Assembly (NCBI RefSeq): GCF_947507565.1 | Contig: NC_089175.1 | Location: 2,531,733 to 2,595,732 of the forward strand | Reading direction: 5' to 3' | Source: Oscarella lobularis | Taxonomy: Eukaryota; Porifera; Homoscleromorpha; Homosclerophorida; Oscarellidae | Length of the DNA stretch: 64,000 bases | Part shown: piece by piece, positions 30,444 through 40,760 of the stretch | Numbering within the stretch: position 1 is the stretch's first letter | Layout: every line of letters starts with the position of its first letter | Program-made: the position numbers and the translations under genes | The notes under the pieces: model-generated | Told to the model about the DNA's origin: nothing | Databases searched by the model: none | Seen by the model: the letters and a program-made list of their open reading frames with translations, nothing else

Positions 30444-33400
30444 ATGAAACCGTGGACGGCAATTCTGTTCCTCTGCACTAGCAACGCCGTACGCTCAGCT
30501 ACACAATTTAAATTTGCTCCTGGTCCTGTTGGTCTCATTGGCCCTCCCGGCCCTCCCGGCCCAATCGGCTCCGTCGGTCCTGTCGGCCCAAAAGGCGGCG
30601 GCGGCGGCGGATCAAGAATCTCCAGCACTGTTACAGACAACGCTAAAAAGTTGAACGCCAACTTTTTCTCGCTTTTCGCCGCGCCCCAACAGAAAGGATT
30701 GCCGGGACCGCCGGGTCCTCCAGGACAGAGGGGTCCTCTAGATTTCCTCTGGAAAAACGGCAGGAGTAACTCCGGCGTAACGGACATCGATCTTCTCTTT
30801 GTTATGGACAATTCCGGCAGCATTCCAGCCGCCGATTTCGCCAAGCAGAAAACGTTCGTCAGTCTGATGATTGACCACGCGTTGACGGTCGGATGTCAGA
30901 ACTCAATCAGGGTTGCCATCATCAGCTACGCCGCTAGCAGTCAAATTACAATCGAATTCGATTTTAACGATTATTCGACGGGATTGACTCCGCGAGCGAG
31001 TCTAAAATCTGCAGTCAATTCGATTTCGTACGTCGGCGGATGGGCGACGAATACCAAGGTAGCGCTCGACACCGCGCACTCGCTTCTCAACGACGCCGGC
31101 CGAGGAGCCCGTTCCGGAGCAAATAAAGTCGTTTTCGTTTTGACCGATGGACAGTCGAATCAGGGAGGAAATCCGCAGGGAGCAGCGAATGTGCTGAAAA
31201 CGACCGACAATGCGGTCGTGTTTGCAATGGGAGTAGCGAATTTTCAAGGAGCGTCCAGCCAGCAAGAGCTGATAAACATTGCTACGAGCACGAGCCACAG
31301 TTTCGTCGTCAACGACTTCAACGACATGGACGACATCGTCGCTCAATTCGGAGCGAGTAAGAATTATAGGAACGGCACTTCTTCTGAGTAGAAAGTCTTG
31401 TTCTCAGGAGCCAGATGTAATTTGATTGAAATGGCCCAGAACCGACCAGAAGATTGGAACTCCATCATCGAAGGATTCAAAACTTTGAAACAGAACGGCG
31501 TAATAAACAATTTGGCCGCTCTCCACGATCAAACCTTCGGCGTCTCCGGTTCTTCGCACAGGTAAAAGTGTACACTTGAATCGTGGTGGTCCAAAAAAAT
31601 ATTCATTTGTAGTGGAGCCGGTTTTTTTCCGTGGCATCGCGCTTTTCTCTCCATAATTGAACGTGCCCTGCAAATCGCTCGTAATGACGACGCTCTTCGT
31701 CTTCCATACTGGAACTGGGCCGGTCAGGACGCCGTCACGTCGGACATTTGGCCGCACTTCGGCGGCGCACAGAACGGCGATTCGTCCGACGGTTTCTGCG
31801 TCAACACGGGTCACTTCAAAAAATCCGACTGGCACCCGGATCCGTCCGAATGCATCACGCGAAACATGATCACGCCGAGCCCCGGCTTAGGCCAAGCCTC
31901 GCAGACGGATCTAGACGCAGATCAAAATCTCACGCCGTACGGACTGTTTCGGCAGCAGACAGAAGGCGGCGGCAATCGTCACAACAATTTGCACGTTCAA
32001 TTCGGATTTCAGGCAGACATGTTCACAGGAGAATCGCCGCTTGATCCCATATTCTATTTCGTAAGATTTTTTCTTGTCAATCTTCCCTCTCCGTAATGAT
32101 ATTCTCTTTTATAGCATCACTGCTTCATTGATCGTCTTTGGTACGACTGGCAGGAGCAGCACGGAGATGGTCCGAGCAACTATCCGGCGTCCGGCGAAGT
32201 ATACAATCTCAATACGCCGATGAATCAGCTCGCCGCTACGTATCCCGGAACGACGACTCCTCTTCTGACGAACGCCACTTGGAATCGTCCAGTCAATCTT
32301 CTTAAGGTCGCCGATCTCGGATACACCTACGAGGACTCGAGTGGAACGATATTTCAAGGAAGACGCCGACGCCAACTCCTTCCTAAAGTGACGAAAGTCG
32401 ACGTTTCGTCGAGAAAGACGATCGACGTCAGTGGAACGTCCGTCGCGTCGCTCAAATCGGCCGTTCTGAATCGCCGCCAATTGACGACGGCCCAAGTGCA
32501 GCAATTGAAAAAGGACGTTCAGTGCAGATTCCAAAACGATCGTCTAACTCCGTCCCAAGTCAGCGAGTGCGTTCGTCGCGGAACGACGCAAGGAATTCGT
32601 CTCCAAGGCCCAAATGACTTTGAAGGTCGAGTCGAAGTTCTCATAAACGGCCGTTGGTACTCTGTCTGCAACGGCGGATGGGACAACAACGACGCGTCTG
32701 TCGTCTGTCGTCAGCTCGGCCATTCCGAAGGAGTGGCCGTCGACTCTCCGAGATGGTCCTACAAACGAACGAGTTATTTCCTAACAAACGTTCAGTGTCG
32801 AGGATACGAAACACTCGTACAAGATTGTCCTTATACCACGCCAACGTACAGCAACGGTTATTGTCCCAGTTACGCATATGCCCAAGTTCAGTGCAAATCA
32901 GGTTAATTGATAATCAATGATATTTCTCTTTGCTTATATCACTTGCAGGTGTTCGGCTGTCGACGAATGGCGCCTCGTTTGGCTATCTCCAGGTATACGA
33001 CAGCCACGGAAAACGTTGGGGAGCCGTTTGCGGTGCCCAGTTATGGGGAAATCGTCAGCGCTCGGCCGCGTGCGAAACGGCTGGCTACGGTCCTTCTTAT
33101 CCAATCAGCCTTCGCAAAAAATCCCTCGTGCGACGACCAGCGTCGCAAGCGACAAATTACCGATGTCTTTTCAGCGCCCGAAGACATACCGATTGTTTAG
33201 CGGGAGTTGAGTGGGAAAGCACCGCCTGCTCCAATCCATCGGATGGGCTCTACTTGTCTTGTCAAAAACGTAAGATATAAGAGAGGAAAAACGTTTTGAT
33301 CCAAAATACCAAGTCCTCTCTCTTCTCCCTTAGCGGTTCGCCTTGTCGGAGGATACAGACGCAACGAAGGACGAGTCGAAGTCTTCCATCGCGGCGTATG

Positions 33401-33740
33401 GGGATCGGTGTGCGGCAGCTTGTGGAATAAACCCGATGCCGATGTCGTGTGTCGTCAATTGGGATACAGTCTCGGAGCCGAAAGAGCCTATAGTCAATCG
33501 GCTCGCTACTACGTCGGAGCCGGCGTCGTCTGGCTCGATAGCGTCCAATGCACGGGAAGCGAGAGCTCTCTCAAAAATTGCCGTCACGCTGGATACGGAG
33601 CGACGTCGTGCAGCTACTATCAGTACGCGGCTGTCAAGTGTAGAACAGCTCCGACGAAACACATTGATGTTGTGTCGCCGTACCTGTCGCAAGGCACGCC
33701 CGGCAAGACCGGCGTGCCCGGCGTGTCCGGCGTCCAGTAG
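30444..33740 (+). CDS. Secreted VWA-tyrosinase-SRCR protein, copy 3, 1009 aa
   Basis: Exons 30444-31356, 31408-31561, 31613-32060, 32115-32901, 32949-33269, 33334-33740; sum 3030 bp, phases agree. Residues: signal peptide 1-18; collagen-like Gly-X-Y run about 27-50 (GPPGPPGPIG) and a second about 85-98; VWA about 113-295 with MIDAS Asp122; tyrosinase about 305-560 with copper A His344, His355, His364 and copper B His479, His483, His507 (DPIFYFHHCFIDRLW); RRRR 588-591; SRCR1 about 660-767, SRCR2 about 768-874, SRCR3 about 876-980; Gly/Pro tail to 1009. The His355-His364 spacing of nine matches known tyrosinases. This is the most complete copy. Likely a matrix or surface protein; the function is inferred only from domains. 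Confidence 0.92.
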
Positions 33741-33978
33741 AGACAATGCTGTATGACTGGCAATTTGAAATGAATGAACAAATTCACTTCTGGTCTTATT
33801 TTTTTTCATTGCTGTCTGAGAAATATATTATCTTCTCCCCTGACATTTCTTATAGGATGCCCCGGCTGTCACAGTGATGACAATGCGTCTCAGGGAGCCA
33901 AAAGACTTTGGAGTGTCTCGTTCCGGGACTGTGCAGGAAGGCGTGTCTAACACTATCTACTGCTAGTAAATCCTGGAG

Positions 33979-35511
33979 ATGCGGCAGGGGCGCGAAGAAG
34001 CGTCGAAAGGTCCACCTCTCGTGAGATGGTACGTGCTCTTCTTGTTTTCCGTCTTCGCCTACGCCCAATGCGCCAATTGGATGACGTTCTCCTGCGTTCC
34101 GAAGTACAGCAAACAAGTCTACAACATGACGGCATCCGACGTACGTACGGAGACTTTTTACGAGAGTCGTAGCTCCAGCAGCGCGGCGCTCGTTCCCATT
34201 CCACCCGAATATCTAAGCTCCTCCCGCCCCTCTTAGGTCGATCTCCTCCTCAATTGGGGCCCCATCATCTTCATTCCCTTCGTCGTCTTCACCTCGTGGC
34301 TTCTCACCACTCACAACGGCGTCAAACGCACGATAATGCTCGGTTTCTTCGTTACGTTCGCCGGCGGCCTCCTACGCCTTGTTCCCACGTGGACGGGCTC
34401 GATCGCCTTCGCGGAATCGCGCTGGGCGCGCGTTCTTCTCCACGCCGCTCAGATTCTCAACGCTGCGGGCGGACCGGTGAGCATGGGCGCGGCGAGTCGA
34501 GTGTCGGCGCACTGGTTTCCTGTGGAACAGCGCACGCGCGCCACCGCTATGCCGTTCATATTTAGCGGGATAGGACAGGGCGTGACGTCGCTCGTGGGAC
34601 CCTATATCGTCACTGGCAGAGCGAACTTTTCTAATTTGCTCTATCTTACCGGGGCCGTGTCGACGTTTCCCTTTATATGCGCTCTCGTCTATTTCCCCGC
34701 TTCTCCGGCTGATAGTCGTCCGTGGTGGAAGCGGAAAACGACAATTCGAGGAAATTTCAAATCCATAAACGTCGTCGACGACGACGACGTTTCTATCGAA
34801 GGCGAGAAAACGAAGAAAAAAGTCGGTTTCGTGTCGGGAATAGCGAAGGTTCTTTGCAACTATTCCGCTCTCTCGTGCTTCGTGGCAGGCGGTCTCATGG
34901 GCGGAACGACCGACGCCTATCTATCGACTTTACCCACGACGTGGAACGACGAAAAATTGAGTGAAACGAAAGGAGATTGGATCAATTCGATGTCCGTGTT
35001 TGCGTCGGTGATCGGCGGCCTCTTGGTGAGCTATTTAGTCGACAAATTCTTCGCTCGTAGATTGAAGGACGTCATGATTGCGTTGACCGTCTTGTCGATC
35101 GTTTTCTTCTTCGCTCTCGTCTACGCTCCCTATCTCGACGTCAAACTTTTTACGACATCGCAATTCTGGTTCTTGGAGTTCTGTTCCTTCGTTTTTGGCT
35201 TCGTGCAGGTAGGAAATTGAAGCAAGTCACTAACGATGCTTCTACGCTCTTTCCCTCCACAGGGTGCCAGAGATCCTATTATCGAGGAGCTGACAGCCGA
35301 GCTGACCTATCCAGCAGACGAAGGCACGTCGGCTGGCGTATATACGTTCATATATAACGCTGGGGCACTGGGTCTAATATTTGCTGCTTCGTCGTTGCCG
35401 GTCGTTTGGCTTGGCATATGCACTATTGCTAGTCTTGCACTAGCGCTACTATTATTGGTTCTTGTAAAGGAGCAATATCGTAGGCGAGATTCCTCTGTTT
35501 GTAGGGAATGA
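33979..35511 (+). CDS. Major-facilitator transporter of the SLC49/FLVCR family, 460 aa
   Basis: Exons 33979-34140, 34237-35208, 35263-35511; phases agree. About twelve hydrophobic helices. Family features: a Tyr-rich first helix followed by WMTFSCVPKYSKQVYNMT, NWGPIIFIPFV, AHWFPVEQRTRATAM between helices 4 and 5, and ELTAELTYPADEGTSAGVY in the C-terminal half, which is typical of SLC49 (FLVCR1/2, SLC49A3, SLC49A4). A charged loop around 34760-34830 separates the halves. The substrate in this family can be haem, choline or pyridoxine; I cannot choose. Its first-exon region overlaps in sequence with the relic at 25081-25215. Confidence 0.85.
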
Positions 35512-35613
35512 CGAATTTGATTGTATTATTTTAATTAACACGGGTTTCTTACGATACTCGCCTTTGTTCACGAAGACTTCGTTTTCTGCCTCTTGGAGGC
35601 TTCTATCATCTCC

Positions 35614-38365
35614 CTAGAGATAAACAGTTCGGTGAGGATAGAGTTTGAGAGTTGTTTTGTTCTCTTGCCGTTTTTTCCTCGCTTTCTGCAAATCGTACTT
35701 TGAAACGGTCTTTATCGACGTCCTTTCAGGCGCAGTCTTCGCCATTCTTTTTCTCTTTCTCCTAACATTCAATTTTAATGTAGATAAACCAGAAAAATCG
35801 CCCGCCTTTTCTACTTGTTAGGCGCTTTCAATTTGAGCATCCATTCCGGCACATCGCAGCCCGATTCCTTCATAACATTCACGATACTACACCAAGCAGA
35901 TATAGACAAACACGAGACTTGACTATCAAAGGAAAGACCTTCGAAGATACGGCGCATCGTCTTCTGTGAAAAAGGACACTGCTTCTCCAACCCTACCTGC
36001 CCTTCCAGTACGTCCTAGACACGGTCTGTTAGTAAGAAGACCCTACTCCCTTCCACGGCTCAGACGGACCTATTCGATGTATGTAACTGACTGCTGTTGT
36101 CGGAAAATCGTAGTTGACCACCATGTTCACTCCTTTGAAGTCAATACCACGGCTCATGAGTTCCGTGCAAATAAGGATCCATATCTACAAGAACACAGCA
36201 TGCTTGAATTGAAGCCAATACGGCGGATTCTTTACCTTTCCCAGCCTGAAACTTCTGACGACATTATCACGCTGTCAATGAAGAGGGTAATGCTTCGTCT
36301 AAAGCAGGAATTGTGTGCAGTCACTTGCCTGCGATTGAGTGCGATCTGCGTGAACGACGTCTACGTTCAACCCGTCATAAATCAACTCGTGAAACAAATC
36401 TTTGGCTCTCTCTTTTGACTGAACGAACACCAGCATAGGAGGCTTAAATCCCTAGAAAACGTCCACGTTCACGTACAAGAGAAAGGCAGACGTCGACAAG
36501 CAACAAACCTCTCTAATAATGTCTCGTATGCCTATGAGTTTTCCCTCTTCTTGACCGACAAAAACGAGACGTTGTTTTATCGCTTCAGTGGCCGTATTTC
36601 TACCAATAAAAATAAAAAACTCGATGTCTAAATTCTAAGCCCTTTGGCATTGTGACTGCTCAAATTATGTTCATGCAAATAAATTATGAACAGGGTTTCG
36701 TTTGCACGTACCTCTGTCCTATGATAACTCGAACGAAATTATCTAAGTGAGCTCGGCACCATTCTTCAATTCCGTTTGATACTGTAGCACTGAAGAGAGC
36801 GTGCCGAACGTCGGGACGGTCACAGGCGGCGTAGATAGGAGCAATCTAGAAGAATCATCATTTATAAATTAGCAAATACAGTAGGTGTATGCAATCATAT
36901 CATTGACTTGATCTCGAAAGCCGCCTTCCCCTTTTTCAAAAAGCTTGTCAGCCTCGTCAAGAATAAGCCACTGGACACTGAAACCAAAATCGATGGAGAA
37001 CATATTTCAACTACCGATATACTTGTCAAGAGAAATTGCTGGGGGCTCTTGCTCCAGTAAGAAACTAAGTCGATTTGGCGTAGTGATTAAAATGTCTAAT
37101 AGGTTGACGTAAAGTGAGAAAGGAAAAGCTGATTTTTCTAATACCAAATCGCTTTGAACTGCGAGGCCCAAATTTTGTTGTCGATGCACTCGCTTTTGTT
37201 AGGACGTGAATATGAAAGCCTGAGCCAGTAGCAAGACGAGAACACTCACGATAAATCTAGAACAGAAACAGTCAAATTATGCACGTCAAAAAAATTCAAA
37301 TTCAACACCTGTTGAGCAAGTTCTCTTGTGGGTGATATGATAACAGCTCGAAAGCCAACTTTTTGAGGTTTCTAATAACAATAATATACAATAGAGATGA
37401 GAAAGAAAAGATCCTCACTTTTAATTGAGCAATAATAGGTAAAACGTAGGCAGCCGTTTTTCCAGATCCAGTTGGTGCACAAGCCAACACTTCTCGTCTC
37501 TAAAAGGAGGCACATCAGTCACAGATTCACTATACAAATTAAACAACGTCATTACGTGCATCATAAGGGGAATCGTTTGCATCTGAATGGGAGTCGGTGT
37601 CGCATAGCCTTGATCTCGAACATTCGCGAGAACGTAACGGGGCATAGAATAACTGGAAGAGAGTCAAAAGTGTCATATCATCAAGGATAATTTACATTCG
37701 ACGTACAGATCGATTAGCTGATTGAATTCCAAAATCAATTCTGGTACGTCGTCACCGGATAAATAAATTCGATGATGATTGCGAAGCGCATTAATCTTCA
37801 AGATAATGTTATTTTGATTATACGTCACTTATTTTATGATGAGCACCTCTTCTTTCCTTTGTACTTCCGCGTTCTTTTCTTTCCTCTTCTTGTCTCGCTT
37901 CTTTTTTGGAGCCAATGATCCCATTTCGATCGCTGCTTTGCTGTCAGAAAATAATTTTGTGCCGTCCCCGTCATCAGTGTCAGAATCATCAGAAAAGTCG
38001 TCTAAATTTATAATCATTAAATTTAGTGCTTTTCTAAAATTATCTACTGAACCGTGAATTTTTTCTATTTTTTTGGAGATTGGTTCTTCGTCCGTCTCGC
38101 TCTCTTTCTCGCGACGTTTCACCTTTTTCTTAGCACTCTTTTCCGCTCCAGCAGTGGTTAAATCTCCGAAAAAATCGAGCTCCTTATCCAGTTCATTGGC
38201 TTGTCGTTTTCTGGCGATTTTTCTCTGCTAAAAATCCTCTTTTCGATGTGGACGCCTAACGGCTCATCAGTTTACTTTATCGTCTAGTTTCCTGACTACG
38301 TGATCAGCTCTGAAAGAGCAACCAGCAGTCAAACGCTTGAACAATTCGTCGACCCCGGCTGCCAT
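35614..38365 (-). CDS. DDX52: DEAD-box ATP-dependent RNA helicase DDX52 (Rok1)
   Basis: Ribosome-biogenesis helicase acting on the 18S rRNA precursor in the nucleolus. Multi-exon; only the span is given. Order: start [12 protein letters not shown], a Lys/Glu-rich N-terminal region with an acidic [14 protein letters not shown] patch, the Q-motif region [16 protein letters not shown], Walker [25 protein letters not shown] (DEAD box plus the Rok1-type insert), [23 protein letters not shown], then the family's HRIGRTGRAG. The last two exons are joined across a 58-bp intron, giving a basic tail ([13 protein letters not shown]) like that of vertebrate DDX52, with stop at 35614-35616. Only 68 bp separate its start from the upstream ATG of the PNPO-like gene. 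Confidence 0.93.
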
Positions 38366-38433
38366 GCTTGGTTGCGTAGACTGTGTGCGTAGTGCGCACT
38401 TTACTGCGTAGGCCTAGTTGACCGTTTTGGTGC

Positions 38434-39438
38434 ATGTTCTCCTGCTACATACAGAGAAGCTTTGCGACTTACAGGCGTAGTTTTGCATTGTTTTATAACC
38501 ACCGGAATCTTATCAAAAGGACAATCATGGCAAGTCGCGAGGAAACGAGAAAAGAACCGTTTGGTCTTCTCGAAACGTGGCTAAAAGAGGCTTTTGCCAC
38601 GCCAATGGAAATGGAACAGAATGCAATGACAATTGCCACTTCGACTAAGTACGTACGAAGAGTCGACCCGAACCTTTGGTAAAGCTAAAACGCGTAGAGA
38701 CGGAAAACCGTCGTCGAGATTCATACTTCTCAAAGGATATGACAACGATGGTCTACGATTTTTCACCAACTACAACGGAAGAAAAGGGCAAGAACTGGTA
38801 TGTGTACAAATAATGACCTTGATATGATGCACCTTTGATTTTTTCTTCGCCAGATCAGCAATCCACGTGCCACTCTCTTCTTTCATTGGCCCAAGATGCT
38901 AAGAGAAGTATGCTAGCTATCCTGGAGACCTTCTCGTGCTTCCAAGATGATTTCTCTCAGATTTCTGTTAGCGGTGTTGTGAGGAAATTGAGTAAAAAGG
39001 AGTCGTCTGATTATTTTCACAGTCGCCCGAGAGGCAGTCAGATTGGTGCTTGCATCAGTCACCAGAGCGAAGTTATTCCTAATAGAGAAGTGGGGACCAA
39101 TTGTGCAGCTTCTGTTTTCCCTTTTAAAATTTAGACTCTAGATATTGATCGAGAGGCAAAAGAAAATGGAAGAGGAGTATGCTGACGAGAGCAAGGAAAT
39201 TCCTAGACCAGATGAATGGTAAGCTACCAAGCCAAGCTTTTCTAATATAATTATTTCTAATGCAAGGGGCGGGTTTCTGCTTGTACCTGAGCAACTTGAA
39301 TTCAAGCAATTGAAAGAGAATGGGAGAGAGACCAGTCAGCGGTGGAAATTCACTCGAATTGAAGCCATTCCCTGTCCTCCTCCAGAAGGAATAATAATGA
39401 GCGACAGTTTGCAGTGGACATCTGAATCAAATACATAA
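38434..39438 (+). CDS. Pyridoxine-5'-phosphate oxidase-like flavoprotein, 248 aa
   Basis: Exons 38434-38648, 38698-38797, 38854-38907, 38961-39089, 39142-39218, 39267-39438; phases agree. A second in-frame ATG at 38527 would give 217 aa; the extra residues are Arg/Tyr-rich and could be a mitochondrial presequence. FMN and substrate motifs of PNPO are present: [51 protein letters not shown] and [13 protein letters not shown]. After that, where PNPO has the invariant active-site RLHDR motif, the sequence reads [13 protein letters not shown], and the C terminus is unrelated to the normal ending. It may have altered activity, an alternative last exon, or be a paralog. I therefore give no symbol. 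Confidence 0.8.
38893..38960 (+). repeat. Sequence shared between PNPO-like exon 3/intron 3 and tyrosinase flanks
   Basis: Covers the last codons of exon 3 and the 53-bp intron 3 (38908-38960). It is clearly related to 24840-24920 and 29565-29645. Confidence 0.7.
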
Positions 39439-39630
39439 ACAAAGTACTGTATATGTCGTTTGTATGAGCCTACTTTCAGCTATGCACTTTGCTTTTAATT
39501 TAATAATCAAATGACGTCCGCTGTATTCAAATCTGCTAATCACGAGAAACGATCCGCGTGACAGTTTCTCACATGATTTTGTGTGGGAGTACAGTGCACA
39601 ACACAACAAGTCTCACCGTGCAAGAAAGCC

Positions 39631-40324
39631 ATGCTCCGTCTCATCGTCCTCTCTCTTTGCCTGGCATTGGTGACCTCCCACTTGTGCCTCCTTTATCCGC
39701 GTCAGCGCGGCAGCCTCTCCGGGGAGAACGAACCAGGCAAGTTAAAGTGCAAAGCAACTCAAATTATGTATTCATTTCTTTGGTGTCTTAGGTGCGGATG
39801 ACTGCGCTCTGACGACTCCCTCTTGCGGTAATCGCCCCACGGAAGAACCCTCAGTGTCCTTCCAGTAAAGGAAGCATGCATTGAGAGTAAACATTATTCA
39901 AATTGCGTTGGCAGGGGCAACAAGCTCTACCAGTTCACCCTGCAAAAGAACTTGAACCATTATAACTACGAGAACCCAGTGAGAAAAATATCTATGTGAA
40001 TTCACACTAATAAGTATATTCTGTATAACAGGGGTATTTGGAGGTTTCGTGGGCTCCGCCAGATGACCTTGACAGACGAACGATCCTCTCTAGAGTGGGG
40101 GACACGAACACAACGTCTCCCTACCTGTACACCGCAACTGTGGAACTGCCATATGCATCTGAGCCAACCCACATTGTTATCATGGTAAAGACGTTCAGTC
40201 TTTAGCCTAGTACTTTTAGTAATTCTGATTCATAAATGTACAGGCTCAGTACAGGACGAATGCACAGGAACCAGTGCCATCAGCCTTCTACCAGTGCGCT
40301 GATATCCAGATCTACGAAAGCTAG
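39631..40324 (+). CDS. Secreted protein with lytic-polysaccharide-monooxygenase-like features, 158 aa
   Basis: Exons 39631-39736, 39792-39864, 39915-39978, 40032-40184, 40244-40324; phases agree. The first intron uses a GC-AG pair (donor GCAAGT). The nearby GT donor would put a stop in frame. A signal peptide (MLRLIVLSLCLALVTS) is followed directly by His, so the mature protein should begin HLCLLYPRQRG. A second His lies in LNHYNYENPGYLEVSW, and a Tyr in FYQCADIQIY near the end. N-terminal His, a later His and a C-terminal aromatic strand with Cys are what a copper histidine brace needs (AA10/AA15-like). Similar short secreted proteins of unknown function occur in other marine invertebrates as far as I recall. 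Enzyme activity is inference. Confidence 0.75.
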
Positions 40325-40760
40325 AGAGAGACATGAACAGCTCTTGGTGCATCGCTACTGTCATGCCTGCTGCATGCGCGTCTTTTGTCTTTTGCCACTG
40401 CCTGTCGCTTGCCTGTCGCCAGATAAAAATGTTTAATTGGCCTTTCGGCCCGTTTCCATGCATCTGGGTGCAAATCGCGAAGCGACTACTGTTTAGGGCC
40501 TCTTTCTTCTCGGGGGCCCCCAGCTAATTAATTACGCGCTGTAGGCCTAGATACATCTCGATACGTGGCCACGTGAGCCAATGGCGGGCTTTTTAGATGA
40601 GGTGCTAGGTACTGTGAGAAAACTATCTAGAAGCACCGCGACAAAGCCTTACTCATTGGCTAACCGATTAGATATAAAACATGGCTAGTCTATTGCTTTA
40701 CTGACAACTCACATCCACTTGAAACTGAAAGAAACGGAAAAAAAGGCAGTTCGTTGATCC
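40325..40760. other. Convergent intergenic region, nothing recognised
   Basis: Between the stop codons of the LPMO-like gene and the ADAMTS gene. It must hold both 3' UTRs. Short plus-strand frames here are not supported. Confidence 0.5.

Noticed and set aside
38881-39134. 99-codon frame starting inside PNPO-like exon 3 region
   Set aside because: It reads through intron 3. The splice GAA/ATT restores the PNPO alignment (WPKMLRE then ISVSG).
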